Source: Aliidiomarina quisquiliarum (GTDB taxonomy: Bacteria; Pseudomonadota; Gammaproteobacteria; Enterobacterales; Alteromonadaceae). Taken from it: DNA of 64,000 bases. This document shows, in pieces, positions 35,017 to 44,676 of the stretch. The stretch covers positions 130,659 to 194,658 of the forward strand of contig NZ_JAMFTN010000017.1 of NCBI RefSeq assembly GCF_023922585.1, read 5' to 3'. The notes under the pieces were generated by a model. It ran no database searches and was not told the origin of the DNA. It worked only from the letters and a program-made list of their open reading frames with translations. A program made the position numbers and the translations under genes. How positions within the stretch are numbered: the stretch's first letter is position 1; each line of letters opens with the position of its first letter.

Positions 35017-35691
35017 TTAACGTGCGTCGAGGGTAAACGACAAAATTCGAGATAAGTGGCTGTAAGGAAGCCCTGTTTCTTCATGCCATTGATTAAATAC
35101 GGCTTGGGCTTGGTCGAGGCCCTTTTTGCTGGTTGGGCTGGCGTCCATAAGGTTATGGTTCGTTAATGCAGTAACCACATCGAAAGAAAGAATAAAGCCG
35201 TCCCAGCCTTGCATACGCAAGAAATACTGCGACGTTGCACCTCCTAGGCGTTCACCATTCTTTTTCAACCAAAGTAATAACCCTACCTGATCATTTGACG
35301 GCCAATCGGCTAAAAATTTGCCAAAACTGCCGTGGCTTTCGCTAGCTTCAACAATCATGCGGGCGTTACGGGGTACAGTGCTTATTTTCTGCATATTGCG
35401 CACCACGCGCGCATCACTCGCTAAAGCTTCTAGGCGCTCCGGTGGGGCTTGTTGCCAATATCTAGGTATAAAACCACTGAAGGCTTCTTCAAAGCCTGTC
35501 CACTTATTGTCAATAATGCGCCACACAAAGCCGGCGCGGAATACACAGCGGGTTAAGTCTGACAAATAGCGGTCGTCGGCACGCGACTTCAGTTCGCTGG
35601 CGCTAGCTACGTGGGGTAAGTGGTCGGCAATAGCCGAGTCGCCACCTTTACGCTCTCTTGCCCGTTGATAAAAGTCTGAAAACTGAATCAT
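35017..35691 (-). CDS. DNA-3-methyladenine glycosylase I family protein
   Basis: A 224-residue protein of the Tag-like helix-hairpin-helix glycosylase group, which excises alkylated adenine from DNA. It has the family region DLTRCVFRAGFVWRIIDNKWTGFEEAF, MQKISTVPRNARMI, LADWPSNDQVGLLLWLKK, LGGATSQYFLRMQGWDGF and ALTNHNLMDASPTSKKGLDQAQ. It is longer and more divergent than E. coli Tag, and the zinc cysteine/histidine set of Tag is not clear, so it may be a sub-family. The gene is intact. It lies divergent from the serine hydrolase, 164 bases away, and its 3' end borders the ompW regulatory region. Confidence 0.8.
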   Translation of the reverse strand: MIQFSDFYQRARERKGGDSAIADHLPHVASASELKSRADDRYLSDLTRCVFRAGFVWRIIDNKWTGFEEAFSGFIPRYWQQAPPERLEALASDARVVRNMQKISTVPRNARMIVEASESHGSFGKFLADWPSNDQVGLLLWLKKNGERLGGATSQYFLRMQGWDGFILSFDVVTALTNHNLMDASPTSKKGLDQAQAVFNQWHEETGLPYSHLSRILSFTLDAR

Positions 35692-35855
35692 AGTAGCTAC
35701 CTTACTGTGCTTGAAAACCGCTTGTCATTGCTTTCGCCCGTTCGTCATATAGTTTACACAAGGGACTGTTAGTTATCTAAACTGAATACAAATTAAGATA
35801 GCTAAGTATAACTTCATTACCACCAATGTAATTTTTTCATAAAAGGAAACTAATT

Positions 35856-37487
35856 ATGAGTATTTACAAGAGCACCATTGCGACACTTGCACTTGTAAGT
35901 AGCCTGCTACTTACACCGATAGGAGAAGTGCTAGCCAACAACGACTTAGACGGTGTTTGGCGGGGCGAGCTAGAAATACAAAGCGGTATTAGTTTAACCA
36001 TAGGCTTAACCATTCAAAATGGTGAGCTGACGTTAGATAGCCCAAACCAAGGCATGTTTGGTAAGGTGCCGACAGAATACGAAGTTACTGCTGATAGCGT
36101 CACTTTTACAGACACTGACTTGTCGGCCACTTTTACTGCGATGGTGAAAAATGGTGCGCTAGACGGTACCTTTACCCAAGGTAAGGCAAGGCCTTTGGTA
36201 TTGAGAAAATTGACTGAAAACGATTTAGCCCGCATGGCTTTTGAAGGCACTTATACGGGCGACTTATTGATTAATCGCCGCAATTCATTACCCTTACGCT
36301 TGAATATTGCCGTACTTCAGGGGGGCTTTTTGGCTACTTTAGACAGCCCTGCGCAAGAGTCTTATGGTATTCCAATTAGCGAAGTAAGCGTTACTGCTGA
36401 AGCTCTTAGTTTTAGTTCGCCAATGATAGGAGCAACATTCTCGGGTGAAGTTTCAGCTGAGAGCGAAGGCGGCTACGGGGGACAGTTTATTCAAGGTCAG
36501 GCACGCCCACTTACATTAAAAAAACTACAGCAAGGGGAGGCACCGAAGGAGTCCCCAAAGCCTAAGCTGGGGGATAACGGTGGTGCCGCTGCTGTTATTA
36601 CCCCAGCGGGTGTAGAAACAACCTACTTTAAGGGCCAAAACAATCAAACCCAGTATGAAATAGGCTCGGTGAGTAAAACCTTTGTTGCTTACTTACTCGC
36701 CAAACAAGTCGTGGCAGGCAAAGTGGCGCTTAATGAAGCTGCCAACAATGTTTGGTCGGCCGTACCGAGCGGCATTACTTTTGCCCAGCTGGCAACCCAC
36801 CATAGTGGGTTACCACGCTTGCCCGACGGCATGCTTGAGCAAGCAGACCCCCACGACCCTTATGTGCATTATGACACTGAAGACCTGCAGCAAACCCTTG
36901 AGACCGTGGTAGTGGGCCCACCTGATTATGAATATTCAAATTTAGGTTACGGCCTGCTAGGTGAACTGCTTGGTAAAGTAAATAATCAATCGTTTACTGC
37001 GGCGATAGAAGAGTCAATTTTAGTACCTTTTGAAATGGCGCACAGCTATGTGGCCTTACCAAATACGGAGCGAGGCTTAACTATTGGCCATGACATTCTA
37101 GGGGAGCCTAATTCACGTTGGCATTTTCAAGCGTTAGCTGGCGCTGGAGCAATAGTTTCAACCCTTGATGATATGGTGCGCTACACCCAAGCGATAGTGG
37201 CATTAAACAAAGACAATGATGCCGCGGTGCAACTTATGTTAACGCCAATACAAGACATTGGTGGCAAAACCCAGCAAGTCTTGGCATGGATTATAAGTGA
37301 AGATCAGCAAGGTAAGAAGTTTGCTTGGCATAATGGCCAAACAGCAGGTTTCACCAGCTTTGTGGGCTTCTACTTAGACGGTTCTCGAGCTGTAGTTGCG
37401 CTAAATAGTCAGTCGGTAAGCGTGAACCAAGAAGCTTTAGCGTTATTAGCAGGCGCTTCGCTTAGCAGCTTAACAGGGGCTGAATAA
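35856..37487 (+). CDS. Secreted serine hydrolase of the beta-lactamase/DD-peptidase class with a duplicated N-terminal domain
   Basis: A 543-residue exported protein with a signal peptide ending near EVLANND. Residues about 28-120 and 128-224 are two copies of one beta-rich domain: LDGVWRGELEIQSG with TFTQGKARPLVLRKL, and FEGTYTGDLLINRR with QFIQGQARPLTLKKL. The class C beta-lactamase fold follows: SVSK (S271-K274), the YSN motif at 360-362 and a late HNG motif in FAWHNGQTAGF. Such proteins hydrolyse peptidoglycan peptides or esters; the substrate is unknown. It is followed after five bases by a LytS-type kinase and its LytTR regulator, so the three are surely one operon, with the regulator possibly answering to products of the hydrolase. 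Confidence 0.86.
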   Translation: MSIYKSTIATLALVSSLLLTPIGEVLANNDLDGVWRGELEIQSGISLTIGLTIQNGELTLDSPNQGMFGKVPTEYEVTADSVTFTDTDLSATFTAMVKNGALDGTFTQGKARPLVLRKLTENDLARMAFEGTYTGDLLINRRNSLPLRLNIAVLQGGFLATLDSPAQESYGIPISEVSVTAEALSFSSPMIGATFSGEVSAESEGGYGGQFIQGQARPLTLKKLQQGEAPKESPKPKLGDNGGAAAVITPAGVETTYFKGQNNQTQYEIGSVSKTFVAYLLAKQVVAGKVALNEAANNVWSAVPSGITFAQLATHHSGLPRLPDGMLEQADPHDPYVHYDTEDLQQTLETVVVGPPDYEYSNLGYGLLGELLGKVNNQSFTAAIEESILVPFEMAHSYVALPNTERGLTIGHDILGEPNSRWHFQALAGAGAIVSTLDDMVRYTQAIVALNKDNDAAVQLMLTPIQDIGGKTQQVLAWIISEDQQGKKFAWHNGQTAGFTSFVGFYLDGSRAVVALNSQSVSVNQEALALLAGASLSSLTGAE

Positions 37488-37492
37488 CAACC

Positions 37493-38569
37493 ATGGATAA
37501 ACGCTACTACCTTCTCTATCAATTACTGGGCTGGCTACTTGTTTGGTCATTATTGATAGTAATTATTTACTTACGCCCATTTTTCGACTGGACTGAAGTA
37601 GTGTTTGCAAGCGTTTTAGTAGGTTCGGCAGGGGTGTTTTCTCATATCGCACGCAAGCTTTTTAGCAAAGGCGCGCAGAGCCATAGTGTGGCTTTGCAGT
37701 TTTTGTATTTTGCTTTCATGTCGCTGGTTGGCGCTTTGGTGGCAAGTGGTATGTTAGTGCTGGTGTTTTATGTATTTGCTCAAGGGGGCGTAATAGATCC
37801 AGTTCCGCCAGGCAAGTGGGGTTTTATAATACGGCATATTACTGTGGGGAACTCCTTTAACATGTTCGGGGCGTTGTTACTGTGGAGCGCGTTTTATATC
37901 ACCATTATAAAAGTTCGCCAATTACGAGATACCAGTGAAGCGCTAGCGTCGAGCCAGCTAGAAGCTTTATCGCAACAACTGAACCCGCACTTTTTATTTA
38001 ATATGTTGAATAACATTCGTGCACTGATATTAGAAGATCCAGCGCGCGCACGAGAAGCATTGGCCCGTTTAGCCGATATGTTGCGGTACTCGTTGCAACA
38101 AGGGAACCATTCGCAGCAGCATGCAAAGGTAACCTTGGCTGAGGAACTTTTAATCGCTGAAGAGTACGTGGCCTTGTGCAAAATTCAATTCGAGCAGCGG
38201 CTTAGTTATCATGTGGAAGTGACAGAAGAAGCGAAAGCTGCATTGGTGCCACGGTTGTTAATACAGCTTTGTATTGAAAATGCCATTAAACATGGTATTG
38301 GGCTGTTACGTGAAGGCGGCACCATACAGTTAACAGCCGAAATAAAAGCAGGCCGGTTACATATTAGCTTAACCAACCCGTGTCCATTAATAGAAAAGGT
38401 TAACGTGCAAGAGCAGAGCACAGGAATAGGATTAAGAAATATTCGTGACCGACTTAAGTTACTGTACGGTGACAAGTCAGCACAATTGGATTTTAGTAAA
38501 GCGAAACAAATAGACTTCGGGCAAGCAACGATTACCCTAGTGTTACCATTTGAGATGGAACAAGAATAA
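37493..38569 (+). CDS. Sensor histidine kinase of the LytS/YehU type
   Basis: A 358-residue kinase with four transmembrane segments (residues about 6-27, 36-57, 70-98 and 120-140). The cytoplasmic part is a His_kinase domain with the phospho-acceptor motif LSQQLNPHFLFNMLNNIRAL. The ATPase domain has LIQLCIENAIKHGI (N box) and STGIGLRNIRDRLKLLYG (G box). There is no separate periplasmic sensor domain, so the signal is probably read in the membrane. Its stop codon overlaps the start of the response regulator by one base (TAATG). Confidence 0.9.
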   Translation: MDKRYYLLYQLLGWLLVWSLLIVIIYLRPFFDWTEVVFASVLVGSAGVFSHIARKLFSKGAQSHSVALQFLYFAFMSLVGALVASGMLVLVFYVFAQGGVIDPVPPGKWGFIIRHITVGNSFNMFGALLLWSAFYITIIKVRQLRDTSEALASSQLEALSQQLNPHFLFNMLNNIRALILEDPARAREALARLADMLRYSLQQGNHSQQHAKVTLAEELLIAEEYVALCKIQFEQRLSYHVEVTEEAKAALVPRLLIQLCIENAIKHGIGLLREGGTIQLTAEIKAGRLHISLTNPCPLIEKVNVQEQSTGIGLRNIRDRLKLLYGDKSAQLDFSKAKQIDFGQATITLVLPFEMEQE

Positions 38570-39267
38570 TGATTCGAGTGGCAATTGTGGATGACAGCCG
38601 CCTAGCACGGCTGGAGTTAAAAGAGCAGTTACAAAGCCAAACCCAGTTTGAAGTGGTGGGTGAAGCGGCAAGTGTTGAAGAAGCGGTACAACTATTAGAA
38701 AGTGTCGCAATTGATTTACTGTTGCTTGATATAGACCTGCCCGACGGCGACGGCTTCGATGTGCTAACCCAAGCAGACTCTGTACCCCAGGTTATTTTTG
38801 TTACCGCGTTTGATGAATTTGCTATTAAGTCGTTTGAATTTAATGCGCTAGACTATTTATTAAAACCGGTGCGTAGCGAGCGTTTACAACAAGCACTAGA
38901 AAAAGTGGTGCCCCATAGTGCTGTACCAGACAAACTAAAGGCGGATCAACGAATTTTTATCAAAGACGGCGAGCAATGCTTTTTTGTGAACTTAAGCGAT
39001 GTTTACGCCTTTGAGGCTATGGGAAACTACACGCGGGTGCATTTAGCCAAAGACATTCCAGCCATTTACCGGCCACTAAGTGCCGTAGCGGAACGTTTGG
39101 AGCAGCAATTTTTTCGCGCCAGTCGCAGCTGGATCGTCAATACGGACTACATAGACAGTATTGACGCTGCCTTAAGCGGCGGTTTTGAAGTAAAGCTTAG
39201 AAACAAGTTGAAAATTAACATTTCCAAGCGCCAAGCCAGCGAGTTTAGGCGTTTATGGTCACTGTAA
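38569..39267 (+). CDS. LytTR-family response regulator
   Basis: A 232-residue regulator: an N-terminal receiver domain (AIVDDSRLARLELKEQL, phospho-acceptor aspartate in LLLLDIDLPDGDGF, VTAFDEFAIKSFEFNALDYLLKP) and a C-terminal LytTR DNA-binding domain from about residue 130 (VYAFEAMGNYTRVHL, FFRASRSWIVNTDYI). It pairs with the kinase immediately upstream. The targets are unknown; the linked hydrolase gene is the first to consider. It ends nine bases before the converging pldA gene. Confidence 0.93.
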   Translation: MIRVAIVDDSRLARLELKEQLQSQTQFEVVGEAASVEEAVQLLESVAIDLLLLDIDLPDGDGFDVLTQADSVPQVIFVTAFDEFAIKSFEFNALDYLLKPVRSERLQQALEKVVPHSAVPDKLKADQRIFIKDGEQCFFVNLSDVYAFEAMGNYTRVHLAKDIPAIYRPLSAVAERLEQQFFRASRSWIVNTDYIDSIDAALSGGFEVKLRNKLKINISKRQASEFRRLWSL

Positions 39268-39275
39268 CTACTCAT

Positions 39276-40223
39276 TTAAAGGTTCAGTAGTAAAAAGCCT
39301 ATGCCAATACGCGTTTGTCGATGATTGTAGTCAAGCAAAGTTTCGCCGTAGCCACTAAATATTTGTAGCTGAATACGCACACCTTCAGGCTGTCTTTTGG
39401 TAAGTGGGTAAGTAACGTCGAGCTGCCAGCTACCTCGTTCCATTGAAAAATATTGCCCAGATCGTTCTAAGCTAATACTTGTTCGGCCTACAAGGCTAGT
39501 TAGCCGAGTTTCCAAATTACCTTTAAAATATATTAGGTCGGGGTTGTCGTCTTTTTCGAGGGGCTCATTGACCCTATTTTTATAGGTGCTTTCCAATAAC
39601 AATGGGCCTAGACTCATGGCGGCACTCACATGCCAGTAATTCCAGCTGCGAGATTCAGGCTTACTTTGGCCGTTTGAATGGTGAGCTAAACCCACCCGAA
39701 CCATTTCAATACCTAATTCACCAGGGATAAGGTCGTATTTTTGGCTGACGGGTATAACATAAAATATATCTGGGTTATGGTCGGTACTGCGGAAAGGGCG
39801 CGATAAGTCGTTATTCCATGCTTGCCACAAGGATGTTTGCGTGTAAGAAACCCATAAATCGGCATTTGGTAGTAGAAAATTTTCTAAAACCTTGGTGCGG
39901 AATGAAAATTGTAGTTTAACCTCCTCGTTTTTATATTGGGTTTGCTCTTCAACAGGCCCACGCGTTGGACTATGGGGTTGCATATTAATATTATTACTAT
40001 AGTTATAGAGTAGTACGTAATTCGAACGATAAGTGCGCAGGGTGTATAAACCACGTTTGTCGTCTTCATTTAGCTCCCAAAACTGATTAAGAAGGGCGCT
40101 TGGTGGGTTTAGTGCTGGGCTTTCCGAGTCGTTAGTCTCAGCTTCAGAGGCTAGCGCTGCAGGGGCGCTGTGGCTAGTTAATAGCATTAAAAAGACCAGT
40201 GTAAATAAAGTGTAGCGTGGCAC
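39276..40223 (-). CDS. pldA: Outer-membrane phospholipase A
   Basis: About 315 residues with a signal peptide (PRYTLFTLVFLMLLTSHSAPAALA). The catalytic signature of OMPLA is complete: VRVGLAHHSNGQS with the histidine and serine, and the asparagine in SRSWNYWHVSA. The barrel strands end in FLLLNL. The enzyme hydrolyses phospholipids that reach the outer leaflet when the outer membrane is disturbed. I chose the GTG at 40223 because AGGAG lies six to seven bases upstream; a longer frame from 40283 adds a poor N-terminus. The enzyme is only active as a dimer in known cases; that cannot be judged here. Confidence 0.9.
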   Translation of the reverse strand: MPRYTLFTLVFLMLLTSHSAPAALASEAETNDSESPALNPPSALLNQFWELNEDDKRGLYTLRTYRSNYVLLYNYSNNINMQPHSPTRGPVEEQTQYKNEEVKLQFSFRTKVLENFLLPNADLWVSYTQTSLWQAWNNDLSRPFRSTDHNPDIFYVIPVSQKYDLIPGELGIEMVRVGLAHHSNGQSKPESRSWNYWHVSAAMSLGPLLLESTYKNRVNEPLEKDDNPDLIYFKGNLETRLTSLVGRTSISLERSGQYFSMERGSWQLDVTYPLTKRQPEGVRIQLQIFSGYGETLLDYNHRQTRIGIGFLLLNL

Positions 40224-40379
40224 GAGTCGCTCCTTTTTGTATTTATATTCAGAAACCTGACCAAGAATAGTGTAACAGCCCACATGGAAAACATTGCTGT
40301 TTTTTTATCTTACCTAGTGTGCTTTACTTAACGTCAACAACTAAGCTTATTAGCAGAATTAACGCAAGGGTTTTCCTTA

Positions 40380-41879
40380 GTGCAACACAGTGATAAAGAA
40401 AAGTTATTTTGGCTCGAAGCTATTATCAGCGGCGCGCAATTGGGCACCTGGATTTGGAATGTGCAAACCGATGAAACGCGGATGAAGCACAAAGATGGCC
40501 ATTGGATGTGGGTGCGTGATAGTGCCAAGGTTGTTACTTATACAGACGCTGGCCAACCAGAGTGGATAGCGGCTACCCATATTGATATTACCGAAGAGAA
40601 AAACGCGCAACAAAACATAGCGCGCCTATCAAAAATTTCGCAAACCATGCCAGGTATGATCTATGAGTATCGTTTGTGTGCCAACGGACAAAGCTCTTTC
40701 CCATTTTGTAGCGATGGCGTAACAGGCATTTATGGGCTGACCCCAGAACAGGTGGCTGACGACGCCAGTGTTGTATTTGATTTAATTCATCCGAACGACT
40801 TGGACAGTTTAAAGTCGTCAATTATTGATTCTGCTGAAACCTTCGACGAATGGTTTGTGGAGTATCGGATAGTAGTGAATGGAGAAGAAAAGTGGGTAAC
40901 GGAGCATTCTATTCCAGAGCGAAACAGTGACGGAAGTACCTCGTGGTTTGGGCAACTGATTGACACCACAGAAGAAAAAAAACAGGCTCAAGCTTGAGCG
41001 TTATCAAGCCGACTTAGAGCGGGCGCAGCGTATTGGTCAGCTTGGTTATTGGCAGGCTAATTTGATCACTGGCGAATTGTTTTGGTCGGACATGATTTAT
41101 GAGATATTTGGTGTGCACAAGCGTGAATTTGAGCCTTCAATTGAGGCCTTTAACAGCGTTGTACACCCTGACGATTTAGCCTAGTACATGCAAGTGAAGA
41201 GCAAGCAAAAATTACAGGCGTGCATGACGTGGTGCATCGGATTGTTCGACCCAATGGAGAAATACGGTGGGTGCATGAGTTAGCCGACTTTAATGACAAC
41301 GACAAAAATACCATGCTAGTAGGCACAGTAAGGGATATAACCCAGCAAAAAATATATGAATTAGACCTTGAACGGTTAAGTTTAACCGATGAACTAACGG
41401 GGGCTTATAATCGCCGTTATTGTTATAACCGTTTAGACCAATTACTGGGTTCTGCTGTGAAAAGGGGGTTCCAGTGGCTTTGGCCGTGCTTGATATCGAT
41501 TTTTTCAAAAAAGGTTAATGATACGTACGGCCATGACATTGGTGACTCGGTGCTTAAGCAGTTTGCCAACCAAGTAAAGAAATTAAGCCGTAGTACAGAT
41601 GTTTTTGCCCGTTATGGTGGTGAAGAGTTTGTGCTAATTATGGAGAACTGTGACTTAATTGGCGCGTATAGGCGGGTTGAGCGTATACGGCAAGCTATAG
41701 AAGAGTTTAAAATGTTGACTACAGCAGGAGAGCTTACGGTTACTGTAACAGCTGGAGTGGCAAAAATTAATGCACAAGACAGCAGCGTGGAAGATGTATT
41801 TAAAAGAGCAGATCAAGCCTTATATTTAGGTAAGAAGCAAGGTCGCAACCAAGTGGTTTTAGCGGAACAAAGCAACTGA
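40380..41879 (+). pseudogene. Multi-PAS GGDEF gene with a PAS deletion and several frameshifts
   Basis: Parts of one PAS-PAS-PAS-GGDEF protein lie in several frames. The first PAS has lost its centre: the sequence runs from GTWIWNVQTDETR directly to MKHKDGHWMWVRD, skipping about 55-60 residues. A second PAS (MPGMIYEYRLC, DGVTGIYGLTPEQ) ends in a frame closed at 40995-40997, after an A8 run (40975-40982). The third PAS frame ends with a stop at 41182-41184 and continues in another frame (ITGVHDVVHRIVRPNGEIRWVHELADF). Inside the GGDEF domain, indels in a G5 run (41464-41468) and an A run near 41510 scramble the metal-binding segment; RYGGEEF is intact. The homopolymer indels could be sequencing errors, the PAS deletion is unlikely to be. 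Confidence 0.8.
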
Positions 41880-41895
41880 AAAGAGACCCACAGTT

Positions 41896-42915
41896 ATGGC
41901 AAGCATAGACCATACGGCGTATGAAAAAGACCACCAAGTAAGCTTAATCAAGTCAATTCTGCTGGTTGTAATTGGCTTTTCGCTCTTTGCAGGTTTAACC
42001 AACTTTGCTTTTTTTGATTCGTATCTGCTTGGCTCGTTAAATGTTGTAAGTGTTATTCTTTCGTTGTTGGTGGCATTTTATTATCACCGTAGTGCTAATG
42101 TTAAGGTAACGTCTTGGTTACTATGCGGCATTGTAGTTTTTAATATGCTCTCTCTTATAGGTATTACTAAGGGCTCTTCTTACACATTAATATGGATGAC
42201 AATACTGCCGCCTATTTGCTTTTTTTTACTGGGTCGTAAGGGTGGTAGTTGGGCTGTAGGGCTTAGTTTTGGAATTGTAGCTGGCTATGTTTTTTATATG
42301 CGCACAGAAAAAATAACTAGCTCGTTCACTAATGGTGCATTTCTTAATATATTTTGTGCATTTGTAGTGTTGTGGTTGCTTTTTAGGCACTACGAAGAGT
42401 CGCGGGAAAATGCTTATTCAGCGTTGGAACGCTTATCAATTACCGACAAGTTAACAGGTTTGAATAATCGCAGTAGGTTAGACGAAATACTAACGGAGCA
42501 GTTGGGTATAGCGAACCGTATGAAGCAGCCCATGGTAGTGGTGCTAGCAGACTGTGACCATTTTAAAGTGGTTAACGATAAGTATGGCCACTTATACGGC
42601 GACTATGTGCTGAAAACCCTCGCCGAAATACTCGTTTCACATGTTCGAGAAGGCGACTTTGTCGGCCGCTGGGGCGGAGAAGAATTTTTAATTGTTTGCC
42701 CCGACACCACCATAAAGGAAGCAGAAATATTAATTGAGCGACTACGAGAAAAAATAGCGTCATTTCCGCTACGGCTGAAACGGAATGTAACCATGACGTT
42801 TGGAATAGCAGGAAAAAAAGAAAATGACGATATGACCAACATAGTAAACCGTGCGGATAAAGCTTTATACCAAGGAAAAAAGGCAGGCCGTAACACAGTA
42901 AAAGTGTATGAATAA
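41896..42915 (+). CDS. Membrane-bound diguanylate cyclase
   Basis: A 339-residue protein with six hydrophobic segments in the first 165 residues and no recognisable extra sensor, then a GGDEF domain (SITDKLTGLNNRSRLDEIL, VLADCDHFKVVNDKYGHLYGD, FVGRWGGEEFLIVCPD, FGIAGKKEND, ADKALYQGKKAGRN). The catalytic motif is GGEEF, and an RxxD inhibitory site (REGD) stands five residues before it, so product inhibition by c-di-GMP is expected. It starts 16 bases after the damaged PAS-GGDEF gene. It should make c-di-GMP, controlling attachment versus motility. Confidence 0.92.
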   Translation: MASIDHTAYEKDHQVSLIKSILLVVIGFSLFAGLTNFAFFDSYLLGSLNVVSVILSLLVAFYYHRSANVKVTSWLLCGIVVFNMLSLIGITKGSSYTLIWMTILPPICFFLLGRKGGSWAVGLSFGIVAGYVFYMRTEKITSSFTNGAFLNIFCAFVVLWLLFRHYEESRENAYSALERLSITDKLTGLNNRSRLDEILTEQLGIANRMKQPMVVVLADCDHFKVVNDKYGHLYGDYVLKTLAEILVSHVREGDFVGRWGGEEFLIVCPDTTIKEAEILIERLREKIASFPLRLKRNVTMTFGIAGKKENDDMTNIVNRADKALYQGKKAGRNTVKVYE

Positions 42916-43041
42916 AGCGTGAAAGAATAATTATTAGCCTTATTAAATATTTTTTTGTTCTGTATCATACTCAAACAGGCAAAAGTGGTTATATTACATA
43001 CTACCTTTGATTAGTTAACAGCATGTAATGAGGGAAGGATT

Positions 43042-44670
43042 TTGAATCAACAATGGTCGTGGTTTAACCGTTTAAATATTGGTACCAAGCTGGTTTCCAG
43101 TTTTGGAGTGCTTGTTGCGTTAATGGTTATGGTGACATTGCTTATTCACTCAGGCTTAGCCAGTGTGAATAAGTCGTCGGCTGATGCTCGCGAACAACTA
43201 AATACATCAATGCTGCAAGTTGAACGCGAGGTAGACCATGTTGTTTGGGCCAATCGGCTGGCAAACAGCTTGCTACTAGACTCGCCATTTGAAGAGCAGC
43301 TTGATCCTACTCAGTGCGCCTTCGGCCGTTGGTATAACGCCTTTCGTAACTCAGACGTATATAAGCAAAGCTCGCCGGCACTTAAGCAGGCTTTCGACGC
43401 GTTGAATCAGCCTCATATTGACTTGCATGCAACGGCTACAGACATTACCACAGCAAGAAGTGCAGCAGAAAAGCATCGCATTTACGAACAAAAAACCTTA
43501 GGTAATTTGGGTGAAATGCGCGTGGGTATAGACCGCGTACGGCGCATTTTAAATGACGAAAGCAATGCTCAAGTAGAGCAAGCCGCACAGGCATCGTCGC
43601 GGGCGTTATTCATTATTTGGTTAACCATGCTGGTGTCTATTGTTGCAGCTATTGTAATGGCATTTATTTTACGCTCGAATATTTCAAGCCCAATGCAGCG
43701 CTTGCAAGCGCGCGCAGAAGATATTGCAAATGGCGACTTGCGTGGAAAGGCTTTGCCGGTAACCAGCGGTGATGAAATTGGCTTAGCAACACGTTCTTTT
43801 AATAGCATGCAAAAACGTTTGCACGAATTAGTGACTACATTAAATGTGAACGCCACCCAGCTTGCTAAAAGCGCTACCCACTCTTCTGAAGTAGCTGCCC
43901 GTGCCGACTCGGCGCTAAACATTCAAGCGAATGAAATTGAGCAGTTGGCAACAGCGATGAATGAAATGTCGGCAACTATTTCTGAGGTGGCTCAGCATGC
44001 TCAAATGACATCGGAAGCTTCAGAAAACTCACGTAAAAACACTGACCATGGCCAGCAAGTGGTGCAAGAAGTGATTAGCGCTATTAATGCGCTGGCTAAA
44101 GAAGTGAGCTTCGCAAGTGACAAAATTACCATGTTAAAAGACGAAAGTATTAGCATAGGTGGCATTTTAGATACCATTGAAAGCATTGCCGAGCAAACCA
44201 ACTTACTTGCCCTGAACGCTGCCATTGAAGCGGCCCGTGCCGGTGAGCAAGGACGTGGCTTTGCAGTGGTCGCCGACGAAGTTCGAACTTTAGCGGCACG
44301 AACTGCAGCGGCAACCACAGAAATACAAACCATGATAAACCGTTTGCAAGCTACGGCCGAAGAGTCGGTACACACCATGAATGCGGGTGTTTCTCTGGCT
44401 AGCGATGGGGTAGAAAAAGCCGATGCAGCAGAAAAATCGTTACTAGAAATACGCCAGTCGGTACTTTCTATTACTGATATGACACACCAAATTGCTAGTG
44501 CAACAGAAGAGCAAGCGGCCGTAGTTCAAGAAATGGACCGTAATTTGTCTAAGGTAAATGAGTTAACGGAAGACACTCGAGACGGTTCACGTGAAGCAGA
44601 TCAAGTGTCTGCCTTAGTAGATGAGCAAGCAAAAGAACTATTGAAGCTAGCTGGCCAGTTTAATGTTTAA
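43042..44670 (+). CDS. Methyl-accepting chemotaxis protein with a periplasmic CZB zinc-binding domain
   Basis: A 542-residue chemoreceptor: first membrane segment at 19-37, a periplasmic region to about 187, second segment 188-210, HAMP to about 265 and a signalling domain with the tip [23 protein letters not shown]. In the periplasmic region the pattern DHVVWANRL (H66), QCAFGRWY (C92), and NQPHIDLH (H125, H129) matches the CZB zinc-binding domain, which normally lies in the cytoplasm. The start is TTG 43042 with an AGGGA site. The C-terminus lacks the pentapeptide that tethers CheR, and no methylation-enzyme gene is nearby. The likely signal involves zinc or an oxidant such as hypochlorite. 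Confidence 0.9.
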   Translation: MNQQWSWFNRLNIGTKLVSSFGVLVALMVMVTLLIHSGLASVNKSSADAREQLNTSMLQVEREVDHVVWANRLANSLLLDSPFEEQLDPTQCAFGRWYNAFRNSDVYKQSSPALKQAFDALNQPHIDLHATATDITTARSAAEKHRIYEQKTLGNLGEMRVGIDRVRRILNDESNAQVEQAAQASSRALFIIWLTMLVSIVAAIVMAFILRSNISSPMQRLQARAEDIANGDLRGKALPVTSGDEIGLATRSFNSMQKRLHELVTTLNVNATQLAKSATHSSEVAARADSALNIQANEIEQLATAMNEMSATISEVAQHAQMTSEASENSRKNTDHGQQVVQEVISAINALAKEVSFASDKITMLKDESISIGGILDTIESIAEQTNLLALNAAIEAARAGEQGRGFAVVADEVRTLAARTAAATTEIQTMINRLQATAEESVHTMNAGVSLASDGVEKADAAEKSLLEIRQSVLSITDMTHQIASATEEQAAVVQEMDRNLSKVNELTEDTRDGSREADQVSALVDEQAKELLKLAGQFNV

Positions 44671-44676
44671 ATAGCA

